Shown here in pieces: positions 1 to 7,088 of a stretch of DNA of 25,130 nucleotides. Numbering within the stretch: the stretch's first letter is position 1; every line of letters begins with the position of its first letter. Position numbers and translations under genes: made by a program. The notes under the pieces are model-generated. The model was not told the origin of the DNA. It made no database searches and saw only the letters and a list, made by a program, of their open reading frames with translations. The DNA comes from a virus. Location: IMG/VR virus record IMGVR_UViG_3300041809_002511, positions 1 to 25,130 of that record, one strand, 5' to 3'.

Positions 1-1053
1 AAGCTAATTAAAGAGCCGGGCGCGTACAAAGTCATGGATACCAACGGCCAAGAGCATGTGGGCTACGTCGTCCCGACGCTCTTGGGCGCCGGCGGCTTCG
101 AGCTCCCGATTTCGTTGTTTACGAATGGCAGCGTGTTCGCTGTGCAAAGCGATATGTGGGGTGTGCCCGCGGGAAACATCACGCTGCCCGCAGGGCCCAT
201 CGGGCACAGCGGCGCGTTCTACACGATGGATGGCGCGGGCGCGCGCATGATGACCCCCGTTGACCTTCAAGACTCCGTCACGCTCGGTGATCAACCGCGC
301 ACGTACAACGGAACAACCTTCGAGGGATTCCCCGTGCAGGTGTCCGTGCAAGACAACATCACGGATCTCATTCCTGTCGCAGAAGACCGCGTGCTCATTC
401 CGGCCAGCTGGAAATGGCTGCCTCTCGATGGCGTCGCACAGGTACAGCTGGTGAGCGGCGAACAAGCCGAGTCCCTCCATCCAGAGGATAAACTCGCGCA
501 GGTGCGCGTTGTCTCTGATGGCATCTCGTTTACGCTGGATGGTGTCCCGCTAAACAAGACGGCTGCCGACCAACGCAGTTTTCTCAATTTAGACGACACC
601 ATGTTCCTGCTCGCGGGCCTCGGCGTCGACCTGAAGTACGGCACCCAGAAACTCGCAGAAGCAATTGCGCTTCAGCGTCCGACGTTCATCAAAATCGCGC
701 GTGTTGTGGAGCACAAGGCCGATCTTTTCAGCAAAGCCATGGAAAAGGCAGCGGGCGTGATCGAGTCGATCGCGGGCCTTCGGCAACCGCTACTTCTCAA
801 GGAGGCTGCGAGCTTCCCCGATCCGCAGATGGTGGATACCGTCCTCAGTCTCGGGTTCATCAACCCGGAAAACATCATGACGTTCGTCAGCTACTTGCCT
901 GACCTCGAAGACGTGCAGGAAAAGTTGTGCGAGTTGTTGTTCGGCGTACGCCTGGGGCTCACGAACGTTCCGCAGTCTGCGGTGGAACGCGCGGTGCGCT
1001 CAATCGAAGAAGTGATTGAGGGCTTGAAGATCTTGGGCTTCCAGGGCTCTTGA
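1..1053 (+). CDS. Hypothetical phage protein, 5' end outside window
   Basis: The frame is open from base 1 (first codons read KLIKEPGAYK) to the TGA at 1051-1053, so the start lies to the left; 350 codons are visible. The first half looks beta-rich (many Gly, Val, Thr; a GHSGAFYTMDGAGARMM stretch near residues 70-86). The second half is alpha-helical, with several Lys-x-Ala sites (LNKTAAD, MEKAAG, LLKEAAS) like those in the head proteins further on. That shared signature suggests a virion-associated protein. No enzymatic motif was recognised and it does not look like a portal. It ends just before a hairpin terminator, so it closes its own transcription unit. The reading frame is certain; the function is unknown. 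Confidence 0.85.
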   Translation, partial: KLIKEPGAYKVMDTNGQEHVGYVVPTLLGAGGFELPISLFTNGSVFAVQSDMWGVPAGNITLPAGPIGHSGAFYTMDGAGARMMTPVDLQDSVTLGDQPRTYNGTTFEGFPVQVSVQDNITDLIPVAEDRVLIPASWKWLPLDGVAQVQLVSGEQAESLHPEDKLAQVRVVSDGISFTLDGVPLNKTAADQRSFLNLDDTMFLLAGLGVDLKYGTQKLAEAIALQRPTFIKIARVVEHKADLFSKAMEKAAGVIESIAGLRQPLLLKEAASFPDPQMVDTVLSLGFINPENIMTFVSYLPDLEDVQEKLCELLFGVRLGLTNVPQSAVERAVRSIEEVIEGLKILGFQGS

Positions 1054-1063
1054 TTCGGCGGCT

Positions 1064-1095
1064 AAAAGAAAACAGCCAAGAGGCTGCGTTCTTTT
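1064..1095. terminator. Bidirectional hairpin terminator
   Basis: Arms 1064-1077 and 1082-1095 pair around a 4-base loop (AAGA). Five G/C-containing pairs next to the loop (CAGCC with GGCTG) are followed by a two-base mismatch and seven A/T-rich pairs (AAAAGAA with TTCTTTT). The A-run on one side and T-run on the other make it a possible Rho-independent terminator on both strands. It sits exactly between the converging ends of the upstream plus-strand gene and the minus-strand gene ending at 1102, where a bidirectional terminator would be expected. Confidence 0.7.
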
Positions 1096-1101
1096 CACAG
1101 A

Positions 1102-1377
1102 TCAGAGCGGGAAGTACAGCTCCCACAGCACACTCCCGTAAGCGCGAACAGCGCGCCTTGCAGCTTTGAGCGTGGCGATGCTTACGCCCGTCTCGAAGGC
1201 CGTAAGTGCCACGCGCATCGTTTCTTCGGCGTAATCGGCGACCTTGTCGGCGATGCGTTCTTGTTTGGCGAGATACGTCGCCTTGAATGTGGGCCGGAAG
1301 GCTTCGTTGAATTGCGAAACTTCTTCTTCGATGCGGCTCGGGAAATTGATAATGTTGGAGGCAGTAGAAGTAGTCAT
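1102..1377 (-). CDS. Small hypothetical protein on the minus strand
   Basis: This encodes 91 residues from the ATG at 1377, chosen because AAAGGA lies 6 bases upstream on the minus strand; a longer in-frame extension to 1419 lacks such a site. The protein begins MTTSTASNIINFPSRIEEE and is then mostly helical and moderately charged, with an Ala/Arg-rich helix (TLKAARRAVRAYG) and a hydrophobic end (LWELYFPL). No family was recognised. It is convergent with the gene to its left (terminator between them) and divergent from the gene starting at 1473. A short gene on the opposite strand with its own terminator in a structural region is typical of a phage moron, but this is inference. Confidence 0.65.
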   Translation of the reverse strand: MTTSTASNIINFPSRIEEEVSQFNEAFRPTFKATYLAKQERIADKVADYAEETMRVALTAFETGVSIATLKAARRAVRAYGSVLWELYFPL

Positions 1378-1472
1378 GGGAGATCCTTTGGTGTGAAGTA
1401 GGAGAGATTTCCCCTTCATCTTTGTTATGCCCGAGTTGCTGCTTATTTTGCAGTATTTGTTATGGTGCTTCT
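1378..1472. promoter_or_regulatory. Divergent intergenic region with direct repeat and promoter-like element
   Basis: This A/T-rich gap separates divergent genes and so should hold promoters for both. The 9-base word TTTGTTATG occurs twice, at 1421-1429 and 1456-1464. The second copy is part of TGCAGTATTTGTTAT (1449-1463), which resembles TGCTGTATTCTTTAT at 5626-5640. Both begin 24 bases before the start codon of a plus-strand gene that lacks a Shine-Dalgarno site. I infer a phage promoter (-10-like) element; no clear -35 box was found. Confidence 0.4.
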
Positions 1473-2399
1473 ATGATCCGTAGAAGCCCCGCCGAGTATT
1501 ACATCAAGTATTTGTTGCTTTTGCCCGACAAGCTTTCGGACGAAGACATCGCGCGTACCTTGCGCCAGAATCAGCTCGATTACCCTGGCGCGAATTATTT
1601 GCGACAGCTACGTGCGCAGCTGCGGCCACCCACGCCTTTTCATCCGACGATCGAATCGGACGTCGCTTCATACCGCTATCTTGTACAACAGCGGGTGCAG
1701 CGCTTGTTCTTTCGAGATCGGCACGTTGATATGGCCCTGCGGCTTTTGCAGCAGTCTCGTGGAAAAGAGCTTATCGAGGCGCTGATCCTCGCCACGGAGC
1801 CTCTCGCCATTATCCTTCCACGCCTTCGCCGTTTTGGCTTTGAAGTCACTCCGAAAGCTATCGAGTACTACGAGCACTTCTTTTTCAACATAAGCCTCGT
1901 AGACCAGACGGAGATGCGCGCGCTGATGACTGTCCGTGTGGAGGACATGCAGCTCGAGGGGGACGATAAAGAAGCGCAGATTCGCTACAAGGCGATGAAG
2001 CAATCTATGTACACAGATCCCCGGTACATTATTGTCAATTCAGGGACGCCCGGCATCGCGATGATGCGCCTTCAGATGCGCCATGGGTTGATGCCTTCAC
2101 GCGTGGATTATGGACGTATGGCGGAAACCGCGCGCACGTTAGGCGTGATGGCGACCGTAGAGTGTGCATTACGCCAGGGGCCGAAGGATGCACAGAATGC
2201 GCGGGACTATTCCACGGTGGCCGTGAACATGGACGCGCTTTTGCGACAACGCGGAGACGGCGACGATACCCTACGCAAGACGCTTCTAACCCTGGCGACT
2301 GTCGATGAGCCCACATTAAATGTCATGCAGCTGACTGGCGGCAACTACACCGATAGTATAGATATCGCTGCGGAGGAAAAAGATCATGCAGACAAGTGA
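1473..2399 (+). CDS. Hypothetical protein upstream of terminase; possible small terminase-like DNA-binding protein
   Basis: This encodes 308 residues from the ATG at 1473 (MIRRSPAEYYIKYLLLLPDK). A TTG at 1422 would add 17 Cys-rich residues that look untranslated. Residues about 18-50 (LSDEDIARTLRQNQLDYPGA onwards) have the pattern of a helix-turn-helix, and the rest is largely helical. Position just upstream of the terminase large subunit and a possible DNA-binding N-terminus would fit a small terminase role, but this is an inference without family recognition. No Shine-Dalgarno site is visible; a promoter-like element lies 20-24 bases upstream, so the mRNA leader may be very short. The stop overlaps the next gene by 14 bases, suggesting translational coupling. 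Confidence 0.75.
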   Translation: MIRRSPAEYYIKYLLLLPDKLSDEDIARTLRQNQLDYPGANYLRQLRAQLRPPTPFHPTIESDVASYRYLVQQRVQRLFFRDRHVDMALRLLQQSRGKELIEALILATEPLAIILPRLRRFGFEVTPKAIEYYEHFFFNISLVDQTEMRALMTVRVEDMQLEGDDKEAQIRYKAMKQSMYTDPRYIIVNSGTPGIAMMRLQMRHGLMPSRVDYGRMAETARTLGVMATVECALRQGPKDAQNARDYSTVAVNMDALLRQRGDGDDTLRKTLLTLATVDEPTLNVMQLTGGNYTDSIDIAAEEKDHADK

Positions 2400-2826
2400 A
2401 CGGTATGTGCGCATCGCCGAAGCCGAAGGAAAAGATGTACCCGCCGCTATCCAAAGCGCTGGGGGGTTAGCCGTACCCAAAGCGCTGGAATTCAAACCGA
2501 GTGCATTTCGCTACTTCAAGGCGGAATACGCGCTCTCCGACAGGGACGTGATCATTCATTTCTACGTCTCGGATCCGGTGCGCGCCCAGTGGGATACGAC
2601 GCAAATTGAGCGCTGGTGGCTACGCGATTTTGCAGCGACACTAAGTACGGTCGCTCAAGATTACTTCCAGGCGACAGTGCCCCGTATCGTGGCGAAGTAC
2701 ACGCCGGAGGCTGCAAGCTGGTGGTTTAAGGCGCAGGGTTACGATTACCTTCTCGACTTGGAGGCGTTCCTTCGCGCTTTTTACGAGCGGCTTGACGAAA
2801 CTCTTCACTCCGCGCTTGTTCCATAA
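2386..2826 (+). CDS. Hypothetical 146-residue protein
   Basis: The start at 2386 (MQTSERYVRIAEAEGKDV) is supported by GGAGG about 10 bases upstream, inside the preceding gene. The protein is mixed alpha/beta, aromatic-rich in the centre (IERWWLRDF, SWWFKAQGYDY) and has no recognised domain or membrane segment. It follows the preceding gene with a 14-base overlap, so the two are probably co-translated. Its last 101 bases overlap, tail to tail, the minus-strand gene at 2726-3115. Role unknown; a packaging or head-assembly accessory is possible from position only. Confidence 0.75.
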   Translation: MQTSERYVRIAEAEGKDVPAAIQSAGGLAVPKALEFKPSAFRYFKAEYALSDRDVIIHFYVSDPVRAQWDTTQIERWWLRDFAATLSTVAQDYFQATVPRIVAKYTPEAASWWFKAQGYDYLLDLEAFLRAFYERLDETLHSALVP

Positions 2827-3115
2827 GCTGTTTTTCTAGTGGGTACGGCTTGAGGACAAAGAGAATGTGCGTTTCGCAGAACTTAATATGCTTCGCGCGC
2901 CACCCCACACCGAGTGCCGCCTGTCGGATGATCCCACGGGCGGCGGCTCGCATAGCTTCTGGCAAACCTTTGGTCTGGAGGAGGGCCCTGTGCTCCTTCT
3001 TTTCGCTGTCCGCCTCTAGCCCGTGCCCTCCAGGGAAGTGGGGGCCCGCGCTACTTAGCCAGCGCCAGATTTCTTGTAGGGCTTCTTTCGGATCGTCTGT
3101 TTCGTAGGTCTCCAT
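2726..3115 (-). CDS. Hypothetical protein on the minus strand, start codon overlapping terminase
   Basis: This encodes 129 residues from the ATG at 3115 (METYETDDPKEALQEIWRWL), with AAAGGG 11 bases upstream on the minus strand. The region 2827-3113 holds no credible plus-strand gene, while this frame gives a protein-like sequence: an acidic N-terminus, an Arg/Ala-rich helix, then KHIKFCETHILFVLKPYP and a basic tail. No family was recognised. Its start codon and that of the terminase share the palindrome CATG at 3113-3116, so the two genes are back to back with overlapping starts. The last third overlaps the preceding plus-strand gene in antisense, so the true end could be under constraint from both. 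Confidence 0.55.
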   Translation of the reverse strand: METYETDDPKEALQEIWRWLSSAGPHFPGGHGLEADSEKKEHRALLQTKGLPEAMRAAARGIIRQAALGVGWRAKHIKFCETHILFVLKPYPLEKQLMEQARSEEFRQAARKKREGTPPSREGNRNPAP

Positions 3116-4922
3116 GTGCGCAGCCACCCTTTCGAACAATACAAGTACCACGCAGCTGTATACCGCCGCGGAAATAGAAGACACAAACGATACGTGGCCC
3201 GACGAGACGCCTTTCATACCGGAAGGGGACGAACCCGTAGACGAAGAGCTTATGCCCGCCGTGAGCATGCAGGATCTGCCGACTGTTCCCAGCTTAATTC
3301 CTTCGAAGTTTACAGAGCGCGCGTTCATGATGCCGAGAGACGACGGATTAGGCTACGGACCTTTTTCGTTTGAAGGGCGCAGGCACCTCCCAAAGATCTA
3401 CGATACACGCGCGCGACGTATACTGTTAGTCTGTGCGCGTCAAGTTGAGAAGTCGACCTTACTGGGAAACCGTGCGTTATGCTACTCCGCACTAGTTACC
3501 GCGATGCGTATACTGTACGTGAGCCCGTCCTCGACGCAGACCAAGACGTTCAGCAACGACCGCATAAAAGAGCCGATCGAAACAAGTCCTATCCTGCGGC
3601 AATTCACAACGACGATGCTCTCGCAGAACATCTTCGAAAAGCAGTTCATCAACCGCTCGAAGATCACGATGCGGTACGCGTACCTCAACGCGGACAGAAC
3701 CCGAGGAATTCCTGCGCATAAGCTATACATCGATGAGGTGCAGGACGTTCTGCGGGACAACATCCCGGTTATTGAGCAGTGCACATCGCACGCCCCGGAT
3801 CAGTTGAAAGGCTTTGTGTACGCAGGTACGCCGAAGAGTCTCGACAATGTTATTGAGGAGTACCGAGCAAATCAAAGTACGCAGAATGAGTGGATGGTAC
3901 CCTGCGAGGGTTGCAACAAGTGGAACAATCTGGGGGAAAGAAACATAGGGAAGAAGGGTCCCATTTGCGCCACGTGTGGGAAAGCGATCAATCCGCAGAG
4001 CGAGCGCGCGCAGTGGGCGCCGTTTGTAGATCAGGATGAAGAGCAGATCAAGGTGCCGTGGCAAAGCTATCGTATCTCGCAGTTGATGGTCCCCTGGCAA
4101 ATCAGAAACTGGGGCGAGTTGATTCACAACTACGAGCATTATCCCCGTGCGCGTTTTCTGAATGAGTGTTTGGGGATCTCGTATTCGTCAGGAACGCGTC
4201 CGCTCACACAGGCACAAGTACGTGCGCAGTGCGGAACGCACTCGATGAATGACCTAGAAAAACTGCGGGCACTGTCTAACTCAGAGCCCTTCTTTTTTGG
4301 CATAGATTGGGGCTCGGGCGACCGCAGTTATACGGTCCTTACCATCAGCACGTACGTCAATAACCGCTTTCGCGTGGTTTACGCGCATCGCTTTGTCGGT
4401 GAAGAAGCAGACCCCGAAGTGCAGACGCAGAAGATTATCGATCTCGGGCGCGAGTTTCATGTGGCGTTGATTGGCGCCGACTACGGGTACGGCTTCGGGC
4501 TCAATCAGCGTCTAGTGCGCGCGTTCGGGGCACAGAAGGTTCACACCTTCCAGCATATGGCGCGCATCAATCGGCGCGTGTTCTGGGACGCGAAGATGCT
4601 GCGTTGGAAGATTCACCGTACGGAAGTCATGAGCGCCATCTTCGAGGCGATCAAAAAGGGCAAGGCCGAATTTCCTCGCTGGGAGGAATTCCGCCAGCCA
4701 TTCGCAGAGGACTTTACGAACATCTACAGCGAGTACAACGAGCGGCTACGCATGATTATGTATGACCACAAAGCGGGGAGTCCCGACGACTCGTTTCACT
4801 CGTTCATGTTTGGCTGGCTCGCCTCCATGATTATGATCCGTCGCCCTGACATTATTGCACCGTCCCAAGAGATCGACGGCGTCCCCGTCTCTGCGTATCG
4901 CGGGCCTACAGATCAAGGATAG
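3114..4922 (+). CDS. terL: Terminase large subunit (packaging ATPase and nuclease)
   Basis: This 602-residue protein is the motor that pumps phage DNA into the prohead and cuts concatemers. Visible motifs, in order: an acidic disordered N-terminus (1-60); a Walker A-type loop CARQVEKST (107-115), with Glu where Gly is usual; Walker B LYIDEV with Asp207/Glu208; coupling motif YAGTPKS (236-242); a zinc ribbon with Cys264, Cys267, Cys285 and Cys288; then an RNase H-like nuclease with Asp398 (FGIDWGSGD), Asp455 (GADYG) and Asp558/Asp559 (SPDDSFHS). The zinc ribbon between ATPase and nuclease resembles GpA-type terminases. No good ribosome-binding site precedes 3114, so a later Met (47 or 52) remains possible; the N-terminus is poorly conserved in character. 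It ends 5 bases from a converging gene. Confidence 0.95.
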   Translation: MCAATLSNNTSTTQLYTAAEIEDTNDTWPDETPFIPEGDEPVDEELMPAVSMQDLPTVPSLIPSKFTERAFMMPRDDGLGYGPFSFEGRRHLPKIYDTRARRILLVCARQVEKSTLLGNRALCYSALVTAMRILYVSPSSTQTKTFSNDRIKEPIETSPILRQFTTTMLSQNIFEKQFINRSKITMRYAYLNADRTRGIPAHKLYIDEVQDVLRDNIPVIEQCTSHAPDQLKGFVYAGTPKSLDNVIEEYRANQSTQNEWMVPCEGCNKWNNLGERNIGKKGPICATCGKAINPQSERAQWAPFVDQDEEQIKVPWQSYRISQLMVPWQIRNWGELIHNYEHYPRARFLNECLGISYSSGTRPLTQAQVRAQCGTHSMNDLEKLRALSNSEPFFFGIDWGSGDRSYTVLTISTYVNNRFRVVYAHRFVGEEADPEVQTQKIIDLGREFHVALIGADYGYGFGLNQRLVRAFGAQKVHTFQHMARINRRVFWDAKMLRWKIHRTEVMSAIFEAIKKGKAEFPRWEEFRQPFAEDFTNIYSEYNERLRMIMYDHKAGSPDDSFHSFMFGWLASMIMIRRPDIIAPSQEIDGVPVSAYRGPTDQG

Positions 4923-4927
4923 TGGAG

Positions 4928-5623
4928 CTAGCGTACATGTTGATTGATGGTTCGAATGAGATCGGTATCCGCCTCCGCGATAGCATTCTTCGCGGCGGCT
5001 TCCCCACGACTTTGCCGGATGTAGAGAAAGGCAGCTTGTCGCAAAGACCGACGCGCCAACGACAGCTCCGTGTAGGCCTCTTTGATATCTCGATCATCGC
5101 GATGGCCGGCGCAGTATTTGTACATCTTCTCCGCGAGGGACAGCAGCGCGGACCATGGCTCGGGATCGTCGGTATAGACCTCGATCAGGTGGAGCGTTTC
5201 TTCGTGCACGCTGAAGAAGACGGCGCACCAATCGACGATCTCCAGAACATCGGAGGGTGGCTCCTTCAGCGTATTGTGCACACGGTCCATCAGCTCCGTG
5301 ATTTCCGCTTCGTTGTGCTGGAAAGCGGGTGTGCGCAGAAGGAGTGTGCGCTCCAAACGCGCCAGACGCCGCTCCAAACCGGCACGGGTCGATTGTTCGG
5401 CGATAAGCGCCTTATGAAGCTGCGGCACCGTGATGTTCTGCACCCGTGAATCTGCGAGCGCCTGCACTTCGTCGGCGGAAAGCAGCAGCGTGCAGTTCAA
5501 TCCGGATACGCGGCGTAGAAGGCCGTCGCGTACCGTTCGATAGACTTGGGAGCGTCCTACGCCTAAGATTTTGGCAGCGGCGTCGACGGAGATAGCGGCC
5601 TCGTTCGTTCCTATGCTTTTCAT
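4928..5623 (-). CDS. Helix-turn-helix DNA-binding protein with coiled coil
   Basis: This encodes 231 residues from the ATG at 5623; a GTG at 5644 would add 7 residues but has no ribosome-binding site and lies almost on the next gene. Residues about 11-41 (ISVDAAAKILGVGRSQVYRT onwards) are a clear helix-turn-helix of the MerR/excisionase-like type. It is followed by a Leu/Arg-rich coiled coil (about 68-98, GLERRLARLERTLLL) and a helical C-terminal region. It could be a transcription regulator of the adjacent genes or a small-terminase-like protein, since it abuts the terminase gene tail to tail. The opposite frame (4922-5449) is also open but gives a less protein-like sequence. DNA binding is well supported; its target is not known. 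Confidence 0.8.
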   Translation of the reverse strand: MKSIGTNEAAISVDAAAKILGVGRSQVYRTVRDGLLRRVSGLNCTLLLSADEVQALADSRVQNITVPQLHKALIAEQSTRAGLERRLARLERTLLLRTPAFQHNEAEITELMDRVHNTLKEPPSDVLEIVDWCAVFFSVHEETLHLIEVYTDDPEPWSALLSLAEKMYKYCAGHRDDRDIKEAYTELSLARRSLRQAAFLYIRQSRGEAAAKNAIAEADTDLIRTINQHVR

Positions 5624-5649
5624 CGTGCTGTATTCTTTATACACAAGTT
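5624..5649. promoter_or_regulatory. Short divergent control region with promoter-like element
   Basis: Only 26 bases separate the divergent starts at 5623 (minus) and 5650 (plus). The element TGCTGTATTCTTTAT begins at 5626 and matches the one at 1449-1463 in 12 of 15 positions, at the same distance from the downstream start. It also contains a GTAT-N5-ATAC inverted repeat (5630-5642), a possible operator for the adjacent helix-turn-helix protein. Promoter function is inferred. Confidence 0.4.
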
Positions 5650-6621
5650 ATGAGCCAATACGACCTTCCCTCGCAAACGCTTCTACAACAATCGTCCGCG
5701 CGAGCCGTGAGCGGGGAAGAGTTGGAGACGTACGGAAAACATGCCGCCGACTTGTACGGCAACGGCGCCCAGCCTTCTCTCAATGAAGCTGTTGTCGAAA
5801 CGATCAAGAGCGCCGGTCTTGCTCCCGAACAAGTGCGGCGCGTGGTGGAGTTCGCGAATACGCACGCTTGGATCTCTGAGTTCAAGAAGGAGGGCACGGC
5901 GAACAAGTTCGTTGTGTTCGAACAAGGCCCCGCAGAATTCAATACGGTCCTCCAAGATCTCAATGATGGCGGTGGGGGTACCGTCTTCGACCGTGGAAAC
6001 CTTGATTATTCACACACTCCAAACGTGAAGACGTCCTCGGCACGCGCCATGAGTAAGACGGCGGCGGCGCAAAGTGAAGCCGACGCCATTTTGGCGCAGG
6101 CGTTCGCGGTAGACCAACAAGCGCCCGCAATCCCCTACGCCAATGCGATGGGAGATGTCCAGGACCTGCGCGACAAACTTGCGGGTGTGCGCGATGCGAT
6201 GACCTCTGAGATCGGTGCGCTCGAAGTGGATCTTTTGTCGGTCACCGAGGACATGTACCAGTACGTGAAACAGGCGGCTCTTGAAGGCACGTCGCTCGGA
6301 ACGATCGTGCAAGCGTGGCACCAGGCACTCGCGCCGGATCCAGAGCTGGTGAAGGCCGCTTTTGCGATCTTTACTCCGCGGCTTTGTAAAGAGGTGCATG
6401 GGTCTCTTGACGCGATAGGTGCCTCGCTTGAAAAGACGGCAGGTACACGATCTATCGTGAACCCCGATCACCCGTTGGTCCTCTCCTTCAGTGTTTACAG
6501 TGACATGGTCCAGAAGCTTGCGCAGCTGCGTTCCGTGCAGCAACAGGCGCTGGAGGGCATCAAGCAGCTTACGGACTACGAGCTCTCTGTCGATAAGCAC
6601 TATGGCGAGGTGGTTCGATGA
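5650..6621 (+). CDS. Hypothetical virion-type protein with Lys-x-Ala sites
   Basis: This 323-residue protein starts MSQYDLPSQTLLQQSS, with no Shine-Dalgarno site but a promoter-like element 24 bases upstream. Residues about 28-75 form a helical domain (GLAPEQVRRVVEFANTHAWI). A low-complexity Gly stretch follows (near 106-110), and then helical segments that look coiled-coil-like (155-215, 280-315). Lys-x-Ala sites occur at NVKTSSARAMSKTAAAQSE and LEKTAGTR, as in the capsid-block proteins. The stop overlaps the next start (ATGA), so the two are translationally coupled. It sits where portal genes are often found, but no portal features were seen. Probable internal head or structural protein; function unknown. 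Confidence 0.8.
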   Translation: MSQYDLPSQTLLQQSSARAVSGEELETYGKHAADLYGNGAQPSLNEAVVETIKSAGLAPEQVRRVVEFANTHAWISEFKKEGTANKFVVFEQGPAEFNTVLQDLNDGGGGTVFDRGNLDYSHTPNVKTSSARAMSKTAAAQSEADAILAQAFAVDQQAPAIPYANAMGDVQDLRDKLAGVRDAMTSEIGALEVDLLSVTEDMYQYVKQAALEGTSLGTIVQAWHQALAPDPELVKAAFAIFTPRLCKEVHGSLDAIGASLEKTAGTRSIVNPDHPLVLSFSVYSDMVQKLAQLRSVQQQALEGIKQLTDYELSVDKHYGEVVR

Positions 6622-7076
6622 ACCCAATCGATGAATACTTGATGGCTAAAACTGCGGACGAGGGTGGTTGGAAAGCGGGATTGCGTAATGCCGCCATCAC
6701 CACGGGTGCGGGCCTTGCGGTGGCCGGGGCCCCTGTCGCCGCCAAAGCGATCTACAACGCCGTCGCAAAGCGGTCACGTTTCAACAACATGCTCGCCAAC
6801 AACGAGGACTTGCAAGCGATGCATGCAACTAACCCCGCGCAGTTTCAGCTGATGTTCAATTCGCTTCACAACATGGCGCCCGAGTACGCGGCCGACCCTC
6901 TCGTCGCCGGAGCGCACATGCGTAAGATGATGAGTAATCCCGCAGGGGCTGGGCTGACACTCACTGAAGCGCGGTCTGGCGCGATGAAGCAGCCCGAACA
7001 AGATTCTGTGACCAAAGCGCTTCAAGGGATGGCACCCAACGTGGCGAAAGACTTTGCGGCAGGTGTCCGCGGATAG
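6618..7076 (+). CDS. Small hypothetical head-type protein with N-terminal Lys-x-Ala tag
   Basis: This 152-residue protein begins MNPIDEYLMAKTADEGG: a short amphipathic helix ending in a Lys-Thr-Ala site, the same layout as the starts of the genes at 17894 (TFLDVLVKKAS) and 20429 (AFLDELIKIAD). Residues 25-48 form an Ala/Gly-rich hydrophobic segment (TTGAGLAVAGAPVAAKAIYN) that could be a membrane or zipper helix. The remainder is helical and Met-rich. It starts by ATGA overlap with the preceding gene and lies 12 bases upstream of the prohead protease. Probably a minor head protein by context; no family recognised. Confidence 0.75.
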   Translation: MNPIDEYLMAKTADEGGWKAGLRNAAITTGAGLAVAGAPVAAKAIYNAVAKRSRFNNMLANNEDLQAMHATNPAQFQLMFNSLHNMAPEYAADPLVAGAHMRKMMSNPAGAGLTLTEARSGAMKQPEQDSVTKALQGMAPNVAKDFAAGVRG

Positions 7077-7088
7077 TCGATAAACGCC

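Noticed and set aside
4922-5449. Plus-strand frame directly after the terminase
   Set aside because: It overlaps the terminase stop but is antisense to the helix-turn-helix gene, whose product has a recognisable domain and coiled coil.
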